Below, in pieces: positions 50,320 through 59,616 of a DNA stretch of 59,619 nucleotides; position 1 is the stretch's first letter, and every line of letters starts with the position of its first letter. Made by a program: the position numbers and the translations under genes. A model generated the notes under the pieces. It saw nothing but the letters and a program-made list of their open reading frames with translations. It was not told where the DNA came from and made no database searches. The DNA comes from Paenibacillus qinlingensis (GTDB lineage: Bacteria; Bacillota; Bacilli; Paenibacillales; NBRC-103111), in contig NZ_JABMKY010000039.1 of assembly GCF_013204845.1 (NCBI RefSeq), positions 1 through 59,619 on the forward strand, read 5' to 3'.

Positions 50320-50715
50320 ATGAGCTCCTTGACTTTAAAGCAGTTTCAAGATCAAGTGTCCGAATTGTTACTCCGTCACCGCAGTCTGCTTGATGTCTTA
50401 TCCAAATTTCAACAGTCAGGCGCAGCTGCCAACCGTTCCGTGGTAAAATCCATTACTGAATGTGGATGTATCCAAGTTCATGCAGCTAAGCAAGAGTATC
50501 ATCCAGAGATGACCTTGGATGAGGCTAAGGATGTTCTAGGCACCCATGTATCTGGACACTTATGTGAACAATGCATTGAGGTCGTTAGTAGCGAACTGGG
50601 TAGGAATCTATTCTACATGTCTGCGCTAAGTAACATTCTTGATATTAATTTGGAGCAAGTCGTTGAGAATGAATCAAAGAAATGTACAACACTGGGCCTA
50701 TTCAACATGTCATGA
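50320..50715 (+). CDS. Hypothetical protein with clustered cysteines (131 aa)
   Basis: I do not recognise the family with certainty; it may be one kept in Paenibacillaceae. The 131-residue product is mostly helical with no signal or membrane segment. It has five cysteines: Cys48 and Cys50 in ECGCIQV, Cys82 and Cys85 in LCEQC, and Cys122. The CxC plus CxxC set could bind a metal. A helical end (FYMSALSNILDINLEQV) resembles MazG-like all-alpha proteins, but this is a guess. The start at 50320 has GAGGTGG five bases upstream. It is on the opposite strand to all genes around it, with a near-consensus promoter and its own terminator. Confidence 0.75.
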   Translation: MSSLTLKQFQDQVSELLLRHRSLLDVLSKFQQSGAAANRSVVKSITECGCIQVHAAKQEYHPEMTLDEAKDVLGTHVSGHLCEQCIEVVSSELGRNLFYMSALSNILDINLEQVVENESKKCTTLGLFNMS

Positions 50716-50727
50716 TGATGAAAACAA

Positions 50728-50777
50728 AAAAAGCATTTATTTTCTTCCTGAAGGTCAGGAGAAAATAAATGCTTTTT
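50728..50777. terminator. Bidirectional terminator between the 131-residue gene and pssA
   Basis: A perfect 17-bp outer stem, AAAAAGCATTTATTTTC (50728-50744) with GAAAATAAATGCTTTTT (50761-50777), has an inner TCCTG/CAGGA stem. A/T runs on both sides serve both converging genes. Confidence 0.9.
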
Positions 50778-50794
50778 ATTTTCGAACAAGGTGC

Positions 50795-51553
50795 TTAAAC
50801 GTCAGATTTCACTGAATTCGTGTCGTCAACGCCACGTCTTTTGTTCTTTCTGCGAAGATTACGGAGACGAATGAAGTATCCATCAACGTTTTTTTTTAGG
50901 CCGTAAAGAGCGTACATCAAAAGCGGTACGAAAATCATTTTAGAAATGGATTCTGGCCATTTAATTGCAATCAGAATCGCTGCTGCAACGATAATTGGCG
51001 TAATCCAAATCGCTGCTTTAGGAATACCCGCTTTTTTGAAATTCGGATATTTCACTGTGCTGACCATTAAGTATGACAATAGAACTGTACTTACGAGAAG
51101 CACATAGACGTTGATATCGTTCACGAAAAGAGCTAACGTACAAAGAACACCGCCTGCTGCTGGAATCGGTAAACCGATGAAATAGCCAGGCGTACCGGCA
51201 ACAACATTGAATCTAGCTAACCGCAGCGCTCCACAGATCGGGAAGATCGCTGTAACAATCCAAGCAAAAGCTGGACTAATGACGGTTGGATCATTAAATG
51301 CAACTACATACATGATGAAAGCAGGAGCGACACCGAAAGAGATCACATCGGATAAGGAGTCTAATTCTTTACCAAACTCACTTTGAGCGTTCAACGCTCT
51401 CGCAACACGTCCATCGAGTCCATCCAATAGCATAGCGACAATGACAAGAACGGCAGCGATGCCATGTTCTCCACTGAAGGCTAGGATAATCGATAGTACG
51501 CCTAGGAATAAGTTCCCTACTGTAAAAAGACTGGGAATTGATTTTGTTAACAT
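50795..51553 (-). CDS. pssA: CDP-diacylglycerol-serine O-phosphatidyltransferase
   Basis: A 252-residue membrane enzyme of phospholipid synthesis. The CDP-alcohol phosphotransferase motif D-G-x2-A-R-x8-G-x3-D-x3-D runs from Asp47 to Asp69, between hydrophobic segments; six or more further segments follow, and the tail is basic. It makes phosphatidylserine, the precursor of phosphatidylethanolamine. Its place next to disA differs from B. subtilis, where pss lies elsewhere. It has no psd partner here. Confidence 0.93.
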   Translation of the reverse strand: MLTKSIPSLFTVGNLFLGVLSIILAFSGEHGIAAVLVIVAMLLDGLDGRVARALNAQSEFGKELDSLSDVISFGVAPAFIMYVVAFNDPTVISPAFAWIVTAIFPICGALRLARFNVVAGTPGYFIGLPIPAAGGVLCTLALFVNDINVYVLLVSTVLLSYLMVSTVKYPNFKKAGIPKAAIWITPIIVAAAILIAIKWPESISKMIFVPLLMYALYGLKKNVDGYFIRLRNLRRKNKRRGVDDTNSVKSDV

Positions 51554-51638
51554 ATGTTTTTGTCCACCTCTGGATTTACTATACCCTAAACTTGACTACA
51601 TGAAACCTTAACAATGATACTTTATGATTGTATCCACT

Positions 51639-52718
51639 TTAAATATGTCTGTCAATGAACACTTGTTCCTGAATTCTTTTGAGACCTTCCTTAATGGCGC
51701 GGGCCCTCACTTCTCCGATTCCGTCAACTTCATCCAATTCCTCGATCGTCGCCATCATCATGTGTGGCAAGTAGCCAAATTTCTCCACAAGATTACCAAT
51801 AATGATAGATGGTAACCGCGGAATTTTGCCTAAAATGCGGAAGCCACGTGGGGAAACTGGCTCTTCAGCAATCGAATTGGTATGAGAATACCCTAGCAAG
51901 CGAATAATTTGCTGGGGCTCTAGCAATTCATCCGATGACAGACGCTTCAAACCTGCCTGCATCTCCTTGACTCTTTCTTCAGATAATTCTCGTACATAAT
52001 CTTTTACGAGCAAACGCGCCTCAAGTTCCGCATTCCCAACAAGTTCTTCTAATTGCATGCTAATTAAGCGTCCCTCATTGCCAAGTTCATTAATATATCG
52101 ATTTATTTCCGCTTTAATGCGTAAAACCATCTCAAATCTGGCAATGACATTGGTAATATCATGCAAGGTAACTAGTTCCTCAAACTCCGATGCACTCAGA
52201 TTCGTTAAAGACTGATCCAAAACAACTTTGTAACGTTCCAACGTTTGGATCGCTTGATTCGCTTTGGTCAGGATAACGCCGATATCCTTCAGCGCATACC
52301 TTAAATTACCTTGATACAATGTAATGACATTCCGCCGCTGTGAAATCGAAACAACTAATTTATTCGTTTGTTTCGCCACACGCTCTGCTGTTCGATGTCT
52401 AATCCCCGTTTCAGACGAGGAAATGGAGGAATCCGGAATCAATTGAGTGTTCGCATAAAGGATGCGCTTGATGTCCTCACTGAGGATAATCGCACCGTCC
52501 ATTTTGGCAAGCTCATACAAATAGTTAGGCGAGAAATCGCAATTGATGGAGAACCCGCCATCCACGATTTCAGTTACCTCAGAACTGAAACCTACAACGA
52601 TCAGTCCACCTGTTTTGGCGCGTAAGACATTCTCCAAACCATCACGAAATGGCGTACCAGGTGCTACCAGTTGGAGCAATTGGCTCATCACATCGCGTTT
52701 CATCTCTTCTTTACTCAT
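51639..52718 (-). CDS. disA: DNA integrity scanning diadenylate cyclase DisA
   Basis: A 359-residue c-di-AMP synthase. The N-terminal DAC domain (about 1-150) has the active motifs DGA (74-76) and RHR (107-109). A helical spine links it to the C-terminal HhH DNA-binding domain (LDEVDGIGEVRARAIKEGL). DisA scans DNA and stops c-di-AMP synthesis at branched structures, which delays sporulation. I use the second of two adjacent ATGs, six bases after GGAGG. It follows radA, whose product regulates DisA. Confidence 0.96.
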   Translation of the reverse strand: MSKEEMKRDVMSQLLQLVAPGTPFRDGLENVLRAKTGGLIVVGFSSEVTEIVDGGFSINCDFSPNYLYELAKMDGAIILSEDIKRILYANTQLIPDSSISSSETGIRHRTAERVAKQTNKLVVSISQRRNVITLYQGNLRYALKDIGVILTKANQAIQTLERYKVVLDQSLTNLSASEFEELVTLHDITNVIARFEMVLRIKAEINRYINELGNEGRLISMQLEELVGNAELEARLLVKDYVRELSEERVKEMQAGLKRLSSDELLEPQQIIRLLGYSHTNSIAEEPVSPRGFRILGKIPRLPSIIIGNLVEKFGYLPHMMMATIEELDEVDGIGEVRARAIKEGLKRIQEQVFIDRHI

Positions 52719-52757
52719 CATTTTCCTCCTGAAGGCTTATAGCTTGCATAACTCACG

Positions 52758-54125
52758 CTAACCCAGCGCCGCTTTCAATGCCTCAGCCACCGTGTTTACC
52801 CCAATAATCTCCATGCCTTTCGGATGTGTCCACCCCTTCAAACTTTTCTCTGGCATAATCACTCTACGGAAACCAAGCTTCTCTGCTTCCTTCACACGTT
52901 GATCAATCCGAGATACGCCGCGAACTTCTCCTGTTAAACCGATTTCACCGAACACTACATCAAATGGCTGTGTCGGTTGATCTCGGAAACTGGATGCGAT
53001 ACTAATCGCGATCGCCAGATCCACCGCTGGTTCATCCAGCTTGATCCCACCTGCCACGTTGAGATAAGCATCTTGATTTTGCAAGAACATGCCCATGCGT
53101 TTCTCTAATACTGCGATGATTAAGGAAAGACGATTGTGATCAACACCTGTCGCCATCCTTCTTGGAGAGGGGAAATTCGTCGAGGAGACGAGTGCTTGAA
53201 TCTCGACCAAGACAGGACGCGTCCCCTCCATACTAGCAACAACGGCAGAGCCAGCCACACCAAGTGGCCTTTCCGATAGAAACAACTCCGATGGGTTGTT
53301 AACTTCTACGAGACCAACCTCTTGCATTTCAAAGATACCAATTTCATTTGTTGAGCCAAAACGGTTCTTTACCGCTCTTAACACACGATAGGAATGGTGC
53401 CGCTCCCCTTCAAAGTAGAGAACACAATCGACCATATGCTCTAGCATTCTAGGCCCCGCTATTGCCCCTTCCTTCGTCACATGCCCGACAAGGACCGTTG
53501 CAATTCCCTTACCCTTAGCTATTCTCATAAAATGGCCTGTGCATTCTCGAACTTGCGATACGGTTCCAGGCGCCGAAGTAATCGCTGGGTGAAATACCGT
53601 TTGAATCGAGTCAATGACGAGAAAGTCAGGATTCGTTTCTTGTATAGCTTCCTCGATAAGTTCGAGGTTCGTCTCACATAATACGTATAGCAGCGGAGAT
53701 GACGCATTTAAGCGATCAGCGCGAAGCTTGGTCTGCTTAATGGATTCTTCTCCTGATATATAAAGGACTTTTTGCTGGGCTTGTGTGAGTTCGAAGGACG
53801 TTTGCAGAAGCAGGGTTGATTTCCCGATACCAGGATCTCCACCAACGAGGATAAGTGATCCAGGGACTATACCTCCGCCTAGGACCCGATTTAATTCTTT
53901 GTTGCTTGTGACAACTCTCGGTTCAGAGCTGCTTTCTATATGTATGATGGGGATCGCTTTTTCTTTCGTTTTGGGAATCGAAGATGTCATACCCTGCGTA
54001 CGAACGACTGTTTCAATTTCTTCCACCATCGTATTCCAAGACTGACAACCTGGACATTTACCCATCCATTTTGGTGAATCATAGCCGCATTCTTGACAGC
54101 TAAATTTGGTTTTTTGTTTACTCAT
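52758..54125 (-). CDS. radA: DNA repair protein RadA
   Basis: A 455-residue branch-migration helicase. An N-terminal zinc finger uses Cys10, Cys13, Cys24 and Cys27; the RecA-like ATPase has Walker A GGDPGIGKST and the RadA motif KNRFGSTNEIG; a Lon-like domain ends the protein. RadA processes recombination intermediates and inhibits DisA. AAGGAG lies eleven bases before the ATG. The order clpC-radA-disA is standard. Confidence 0.96.
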   Translation of the reverse strand: MSKQKTKFSCQECGYDSPKWMGKCPGCQSWNTMVEEIETVVRTQGMTSSIPKTKEKAIPIIHIESSSEPRVVTSNKELNRVLGGGIVPGSLILVGGDPGIGKSTLLLQTSFELTQAQQKVLYISGEESIKQTKLRADRLNASSPLLYVLCETNLELIEEAIQETNPDFLVIDSIQTVFHPAITSAPGTVSQVRECTGHFMRIAKGKGIATVLVGHVTKEGAIAGPRMLEHMVDCVLYFEGERHHSYRVLRAVKNRFGSTNEIGIFEMQEVGLVEVNNPSELFLSERPLGVAGSAVVASMEGTRPVLVEIQALVSSTNFPSPRRMATGVDHNRLSLIIAVLEKRMGMFLQNQDAYLNVAGGIKLDEPAVDLAIAISIASSFRDQPTQPFDVVFGEIGLTGEVRGVSRIDQRVKEAEKLGFRRVIMPEKSLKGWTHPKGMEIIGVNTVAEALKAALG

Positions 54126-54285
54126 AGAAGAAGTTGCTCCTTAACATGGGGATATCTTTTTTGGCTATCCTTACCATAAAGTTTACCATTTTTATGTTTC
54201 TCATGAAAGTGCTGAAGGAAAATAAACGACGACACCTTCCATTTAGGTCGGGAATGGTTATCTAGAATTACTGCCGACTTAAATA

Positions 54286-54329
54286 AAAAGCATCTCACTC
54301 CACCCTCTTCGGATGAAGTGAAATGCTTC
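54286..54329 (-). terminator. Terminator after clpC
   Basis: On the minus strand AAGCATTTCACT pairs with AGTGAGATGCTT (one mismatch), followed by TTTTATTT. It lies 12 bp after the clpC stop and separates the ctsR operon from radA. I see no good promoter for radA in 54126-54285. Confidence 0.7.
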
Positions 54330-54340
54330 TTCACTTTCTC

Positions 54341-56785
54341 TTATTTCGTTAATGAGACCCCTTCGCCCTTCAGGACAACCAGTTCGCCTTCATTCTCATC
54401 AATTGTGAGTGAATCGCCTTTGGAAATATTGCCTCTCAGCAATTCTTCCGACAAGCGATCTTCGATATGCTTCTGAATCGCTCTGCGTAATGGACGCGCA
54501 CCATAAGTTGGATCGAATCCTTCTTTGGCCAGGAACATCTTCGCTTTATCTGTTAGCAAGAAATCTACTTCCTGCTCTTTTAGACGTTTGCGTAGATCAT
54601 CAGCCATCAAGCTAACGATTTGTGCAATGTGTGCTTCATCCAAAGAGTGGAATACGATGATCTCGTCAATCCGGTTAAGGAACTCTGGACGGAAGCTTTT
54701 CTTCAACTCGCCCATAACTTTATCTTTCATATTCGTATAGTCTCTTCCAGCATCCAGTGCAGCAGTGAAGCCAAGCGAGGAGTTTTTCTTAATCATGTCC
54801 GCGCCAACGTTGGAAGTCATAATGATTAGTGTATTACGGAAATCAACGGTACGACCTTTGGAATCCGTTAAACGACCATCCTCCAAAACTTGCAACAGGA
54901 TGTTGAACACTTCAGGATGTGCTTTCTCGATTTCATCGAGCAGGACAACGGAATATGGCTTACGGCGAACTTTCTCAGTCAGCTGGCCACCTTCCTCATA
55001 GCCCACATACCCTGGAGGCGCCCCTACTAAACGGGAAGTTGAATGCTTCTCCATATACTCGGACATATCGATACGAACAACGGCGTTGTCATCTCCGAAG
55101 AGGGATTCCGCTAATGCACGTGCAAGCTCGGTTTTACCAACACCCGTTGGTCCTAAGAAAATGAAGGAGCCCATAGGACGCTTCGGATCTTTCAGACCTG
55201 CTCTTGCGCGGCGAATCGCACGACTCACAGCTTTGACTGCTTCTTCTTGACCGATGACACGCTCGTGAAGGATATCTTCCATCTTGAGCAAGCGATCTGT
55301 TTCTTCTTCAGCAAGCTTGCTAACCGGGATTCCCGTCCAGCTCGCTACGATTTGTGCGATATCATCTGGTGTTACTTCTGTATCCAGACGACCTTGTTTC
55401 TCTTTCCACTCATTCTTCGTGGAGTCTAGCTCTTCGCGAAGCTTTTGCTCCGTATCACGAAGGCCTGCTGCTTTCTCGAACTCTTGGCTTTGAACCGCAG
55501 CGTCCTTTTCTTTACGGATGTTTTCAAGCTTGCTTTCAAGCTGCTTCAAAGATGGTGGAGTCGTGTAAGAACGCAATCTTACTTTGGAGCTCGCTTCATC
55601 GATCAAGTCGATCGCTTTATCTGGTAGGAAACGATCCGTGATGTAACGATCCGACAGCTTTACAGCTTCTTGAATCGCAGCATCTGTAATTTTCACACGG
55701 TGATGTGCTTCATAGCGATCACGCAAACCATACAAAATTTGAACGGCTTCTTCAGGTGATGGTTGGTCTACCGTAATCGGTTGGAAACGACGCTCCAGTG
55801 CAGCATCTTTCTCAATGTATTTGCGATACTCATCAAGCGTTGTAGCACCAATACATTGAAGCTCTCCCCTAGCAAGTGCCGGTTTGAGGATATTAGAAGC
55901 ATCAATTGCTCCTTCTGCTCCGCCAGCGCCAATCAAGGTGTGAAGCTCATCAATGAACAATACGATATTACCAGCTTGACGAATTTCGTCCATTATTTTT
56001 TTGAGGCGATCTTCAAATTCACCGCGATACTTCGTTCCAGCAACAACAGAACCCATATCAAGTGTCATAACACGTTTATCTTTCAACGTTTCCGGAATTT
56101 CATTGTTAATGATCTTCTGTGCAAGGCCTTCCGCAATCGCTGTTTTACCAACCCCAGGTTCACCGATGAGTACAGGATTGTTCTTCGTTCTACGACTCAA
56201 TACTTGAATCACGCGCTCAATCTCTTTACTACGGCCAATAACGGGGTCCAAATGCCCTTCTTTGGCATACGCAGTCAGATCTCTTGCCAGACCATCCAAT
56301 GTAGGCGTGTTCACATTTGGATTGGTACCATGACTAGGTGACACTGTTTCGCTGCTGCCTAGCAGTTGAAGAACTTGTTGACGCGCCTTATTCAAGGAAA
56401 CCCCAAGATTATTAAGAACTCTTGCAGCTACGCCCTCACCCTCACGGATAAGTCCGAGCAAAATATGTTCAGTCCCCACATACGTGTGACCTAATTTTCT
56501 CGCTTCATCCATCGAAAGTTCGATCACTTTCTTAGCTCTAGGTGTATAGGCGATGTTCGTCGGCTGTTCTTGTCCTCTGCCAATTAGAGATTCAACTTCA
56601 TCTTGAATTTTCTCAAGACCTAAGCCGAGCGCAACGAGTGCTTTAGCAGCAATGCCTTCACCTTCACGAATAAGTCCTAGTAAAATGTGCTCTGTTCCAA
56701 TATTGTTATGTCCTAATCGAACAGCCTCCTCTTGAGCAAGAGAAAGCACCTTCTGCGCACGTTCCGTAAATCTGCCAAACATCAT
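54341..56785 (-). CDS. clpC: ATP-dependent Clp protease ATPase subunit ClpC
   Basis: An 814-residue Hsp100 unfoldase. Two Clp-N repeats (about 1-145) bind adaptors; AAA+ domain 1 has GEPGVGKTAI, the coiled middle domain with a UVR motif follows (about 410-470), and AAA+ domain 2 has GPTGVGKTEL. The ClpP-binding loop GF-type motif is in the second domain. It degrades regulators and arginine-phosphorylated proteins tagged by McsB. The start at 56785 has GGAGG eight bases upstream. It is last in ctsR-mcsA-mcsB-clpC. Confidence 0.97.
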   Translation of the reverse strand: MMFGRFTERAQKVLSLAQEEAVRLGHNNIGTEHILLGLIREGEGIAAKALVALGLGLEKIQDEVESLIGRGQEQPTNIAYTPRAKKVIELSMDEARKLGHTYVGTEHILLGLIREGEGVAARVLNNLGVSLNKARQQVLQLLGSSETVSPSHGTNPNVNTPTLDGLARDLTAYAKEGHLDPVIGRSKEIERVIQVLSRRTKNNPVLIGEPGVGKTAIAEGLAQKIINNEIPETLKDKRVMTLDMGSVVAGTKYRGEFEDRLKKIMDEIRQAGNIVLFIDELHTLIGAGGAEGAIDASNILKPALARGELQCIGATTLDEYRKYIEKDAALERRFQPITVDQPSPEEAVQILYGLRDRYEAHHRVKITDAAIQEAVKLSDRYITDRFLPDKAIDLIDEASSKVRLRSYTTPPSLKQLESKLENIRKEKDAAVQSQEFEKAAGLRDTEQKLREELDSTKNEWKEKQGRLDTEVTPDDIAQIVASWTGIPVSKLAEEETDRLLKMEDILHERVIGQEEAVKAVSRAIRRARAGLKDPKRPMGSFIFLGPTGVGKTELARALAESLFGDDNAVVRIDMSEYMEKHSTSRLVGAPPGYVGYEEGGQLTEKVRRKPYSVVLLDEIEKAHPEVFNILLQVLEDGRLTDSKGRTVDFRNTLIIMTSNVGADMIKKNSSLGFTAALDAGRDYTNMKDKVMGELKKSFRPEFLNRIDEIIVFHSLDEAHIAQIVSLMADDLRKRLKEQEVDFLLTDKAKMFLAKEGFDPTYGARPLRRAIQKHIEDRLSEELLRGNISKGDSLTIDENEGELVVLKGEGVSLTK

Positions 56786-56859
56786 AGCGAACACCTCCAA
56801 AAGTAGTATATCTATGGAATTCCTAAAGGATGAATCTTATCTTACTTCTCACTTTTTAT

Positions 56860-57921
56860 TTATACCCTGCCAAACTTCTCGCGAATCAGTTCAGCCCGTC
56901 GCATATCTCGCTCTTCGGCATTCAGCTTCTCACCCGCATATTGCTGAAGGAAACCTGGTTGCGTCATGACAAGAAGTTCATTGAGAACATGAGAGGATAC
57001 ATTGTTGATGATACCTAGATCGATACCCAGACGTACATCTGACAGTCGCTGTGCCGCTTCCTTAGAGTCCATAATACCCGCATAGGATAGAATACCAAGG
57101 GACCGATTAACACGATCAATGATCCGCATTCTAGACTCTTGTAATAGCTTATGTCTCGCGGCGCGTTCATGCTCTATAATTTGCCTGGCCACACTATATA
57201 AATTATCAATGATCTCTTCTTCCGATTGACCTAACGTAATTTGATTAGAGATTTGGAATAGATTACCTAAAGCTTCGCTACCTTCCCCATATAATCCTCT
57301 AACCGTCAACCCAACTTGTGTAACTGCGGATAAAATACGATTAATTTGCTGACTAAGCACTAGCGCTGGGAGGTGCATCATAACCGAAGCGCGAATCCCT
57401 GTGCCGACATTCGTCGGGCAGCTCGTTAGGTAGCCTCTTTTTTCATCGTACCCGTAATCCATCTGCGTTTCAAAAATATCATCAATCTGATTCGCCAGAT
57501 CCCAAACCTCTTTAATCTGAAAACCAGGACATAAACATTGTATGCGAAGATGATCCTCTTCATTGATCATGATGCTGATCGATTCATTATCGCTTAAAAT
57601 AACGGCCCCATTTCTGGATTCGTTAGCTAAATTAGGACTAATTAAATGTTTCTCCACTAGCACCATTCGCTCGAGCTCATTCAGCTCCGCGAGTGGAATG
57701 AGCGAGAAGTTGCTTATCGTCTCCAACTCTTCATTCTCAAGAACACCAGATAACTGTTCCAGCACTTCCTGTGATTGTTGATTGGTCGCGAGCATGGGAT
57801 ATGGATAATCTCTCAAGTTACGAGCAATACGGATCCGACTGCTTATGACAATATCCGACTCTGGCCCTTCACCCTTCATCCATTCACTCAAAGCATCTCC
57901 TGTAAACCGCTGTAATGTCAC
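56860..57921 (-). CDS. mcsB: Protein arginine kinase McsB
   Basis: A 353-residue guanido-kinase-like enzyme that phosphorylates arginine on proteins, marking them for ClpCP, and that removes CtsR from DNA. The blocks DIVISSRIRIARNLRDYP and CPTNVGTGIRASVMMHLP are typical. I choose the GTG at 57921 because the product then begins MTLQRF, which aligns with B. subtilis McsB (MSLKHF) and is ten bases after AGGGAG. A GTG at 57930 is too close to that site. The mcsA stop lies 23 bp upstream. Confidence 0.93.
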   Translation of the reverse strand: MTLQRFTGDALSEWMKGEGPESDIVISSRIRIARNLRDYPYPMLATNQQSQEVLEQLSGVLENEELETISNFSLIPLAELNELERMVLVEKHLISPNLANESRNGAVILSDNESISIMINEEDHLRIQCLCPGFQIKEVWDLANQIDDIFETQMDYGYDEKRGYLTSCPTNVGTGIRASVMMHLPALVLSQQINRILSAVTQVGLTVRGLYGEGSEALGNLFQISNQITLGQSEEEIIDNLYSVARQIIEHERAARHKLLQESRMRIIDRVNRSLGILSYAGIMDSKEAAQRLSDVRLGIDLGIINNVSSHVLNELLVMTQPGFLQQYAGEKLNAEERDMRRAELIREKFGRV

Positions 57922-57944
57922 TGGATTCACACTCCCTTACAAAC

Positions 57945-58451
57945 TTACATACCCGCGATTTTCTTCTCAATCTCACGAATTTGGTCACGTATCTGGGCAG
58001 CCTGCTCGAACTCTTCGCTCTCAATACAGGTCATCATATCTTTCTTCAAAAGATCAATTTCACGCTTGCTTTGGATGATACCGCCACTTCGTTTGGGAAC
58101 TTTCCCAACATGCATGATATTCCCATGCACTCGCTTGAAAAGAGGATCCAGCTTGACCGAGAAACTCTGATAACAAGATCCGCAACCAAACCGACCTAAC
58201 TTACTGAATTGCGAGTACGTAAGGCCACAGTTATCACAGCGGATGGCCTGAGACTTTGCCGCGGACAATGGCTCAAAATCAAGTAAACCTGAAAGTAAGT
58301 TATGAATCGAAAAGCCGTTCGATGTTCCTGGAATCATCTCGCCCTTCTCGCGGGCACAATTCTCACAAATGTGGAACTCGTTCTTGTCTCCATTCACAAT
58401 CTTCGTGAAGTGAAGAGTCGCCGGTCGTTTCCCGCATTCCTGACAAACCAT
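57945..58451 (-). CDS. mcsA: McsA, activator of protein arginine kinase
   Basis: A 168-residue zinc protein with four CxxC pairs (CQEC at 3-6, CENC, CDNC, CGSC) and a C-terminal UVR domain (about 133-168). In B. subtilis it activates McsB and stabilises it. All eight cysteines are kept. It lies 13 bp after ctsR. Confidence 0.95.
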   Translation of the reverse strand: MVCQECGKRPATLHFTKIVNGDKNEFHICENCAREKGEMIPGTSNGFSIHNLLSGLLDFEPLSAAKSQAIRCDNCGLTYSQFSKLGRFGCGSCYQSFSVKLDPLFKRVHGNIMHVGKVPKRSGGIIQSKREIDLLKKDMMTCIESEEFEQAAQIRDQIREIEKKIAGM

Positions 58452-58464
58452 TCCATCTGCCTCC

Positions 58465-58926
58465 TTATCTGCTAAGCAAGGATATCAGCATTGCTTTAAG
58501 AATCTTAGCCCGAATTTCATCGCGCAGCGGGAGTTTAAAGGTCAATACATCTCTGGAAATCGCTGCCCGAATCAGGTTAGCTTCTCTGGTGGAAATATAA
58601 TGCCCCTCTTGCAATTGATAAATGAGCCCCTCTGAGGTGACTTGATCAATGTGGGTATGAATCGTACGGAAAATGTGATCTAGAATAGATCCATGACTCT
58701 TGAGCTCGATCTTCTGGATCCGAATATAACCGCCGCCGCCGCGTTTACTCTCCACCACATAGCCCTTTTCCAAGGTAAACCTTGTACTAATGACATAATT
58801 GATTTGAGAGGGCACGCATTGAAACTGGTCTGCCAAATCGTTCCGTTGAATCTCGATAGCCCCTTCCGTACTTTGCTGCAGAACATGCTTTAAATACTGT
58901 TCTATAATTTCTGATACATTGCGCAT
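58465..58926 (-). CDS. ctsR: Transcriptional repressor CtsR
   Basis: A 153-residue class III heat-shock repressor. The winged helix-turn-helix spans about 15-65 and has the wing Gly-run RGGGGYIRI, the thermosensing loop in this family; the C-terminal domain dimerises. The start at 58926 has GGGAGG eight bases upstream. It heads its own operon behind a CtsR operator, so it represses itself and clpC. Confidence 0.96.
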   Translation of the reverse strand: MRNVSEIIEQYLKHVLQQSTEGAIEIQRNDLADQFQCVPSQINYVISTRFTLEKGYVVESKRGGGGYIRIQKIELKSHGSILDHIFRTIHTHIDQVTSEGLIYQLQEGHYISTREANLIRAAISRDVLTFKLPLRDEIRAKILKAMLISLLSR

Positions 58927-58957
58927 CAATTCGGCCTCCCAGATTTCTAGAAGTAAA

Positions 58958-58979
58958 TTGACTTTGACTTTCTTTGACC
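58958..58979 (-). promoter_or_regulatory. CtsR operator
   Basis: On the minus strand GGTCAAA, three bases, AGTCAAA form the CtsR direct heptad repeat (58963-58979); a third half-site GTCAA follows directly (58958-58962). It lies just downstream of the -10 box, where a repressor would block the start. Confidence 0.88.
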
Positions 58980-58987
58980 TTAACTAA

Positions 58988-59016
58988 ATTATAATCATTT
59001 CCTTTCTTTTTGACAA
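58988..59016 (-). promoter_or_regulatory. Sigma-A promoter of ctsR-mcsA-mcsB-clpC
   Basis: The minus strand has TTGTCA (59011-59016), a 17-base spacer and TATAAT (58988-58993). The transcript would start inside the CtsR operator. Confidence 0.8.
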
Positions 59017-59232
59017 GTACTGCTCAAAAATGTCTCCCCCTACAAATCCGATAGCCTTATGTGAACCTTACTATTGTTGACCTTACCTAGGGATTTATTC
59101 GAAAGTATTTTAATAAACAACTGTTGATATTGCTTTATTAACCAACATTCTGCTATGTATCACTGATCTAGCTACTTTATTTATGGGTCCTTGGGGTCTA
59201 GATGCGCGCATTGATTCCACGGGTCATAATAG

Positions 59233-59304
59233 ATGGAATTTGTACAGTTAATTCGGCTGCATTTGCCACATTGCGCAATATAAATGGATTTTGTACAGTT
59301 AATT
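59233..59304 (-). repeat. Two direct copies of a 21-base unit, 51 bp apart
   Basis: ATGGAATTTGTACAGTTAAT (59233-59252) and ATGGATTTTGTACAGTTAAT (59284-59303) differ at one base; they start 51 bp apart, a multiple of three. On the minus strand a 62-codon frame (59181-59369) reads through both as INCT(K/N)SIY, but it has no good ribosome-binding site. The stretch 59017-59455 otherwise shows no gene; it separates the rRNA operon from ctsR. Confidence 0.6.
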
Positions 59305-59455
59305 TCGATGTTGGAGTCTAAAAATGAAAGTTCGCCTGTTTTTAGCTGTAGGTTTTCCATTAAATTCATTTTTTAGGCAAATCGATGACATTACCTGTAG
59401 TTTATACAGCTATTCCAGTTCCATCGGGATCTAAACTCATCGATTGAATGCAAAA

Positions 59456-59493
59456 AAAGAGCTTTACTTGGAGTAATCCAAGTAAAGCTCTTT
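59456..59493 (-). terminator. Terminator of the upstream rRNA operon
   Basis: A perfect 17-bp stem, AAAGAGCTTTACTTGGA (59456-59472) with TCCAAGTAAAGCTCTTT (59477-59493), has a four-base loop and T7 on the minus strand. It lies seven bases after the 5S rRNA end. Confidence 0.92.
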
Positions 59494-59499
59494 CAATCG

Positions 59500-59616
59500 C
59501 TTGGCAACGTTCTACTCTCCCAGAACCCTGCGGTTCAAGTACCATCGACGCTGGAAGGCTTAACGGTCGTGTTCGAGATGGGAACGCGTGGATCCCTTCC
59601 GCCATCATCACCAAAC
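59500..59616 (-). rRNA. rrf: 5S ribosomal RNA
   Basis: The minus strand begins TTTGGTGATGATGGCGG and has the conserved CCCATCTCGAACACG and GTTAAGCC blocks, with ends TTTGGTG and AACGTTGCCAA pairing as helix I. Length is about 117 nt. It is the last gene of a leftward rRNA operon whose 23S lies beyond the window. Confidence 0.93.
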
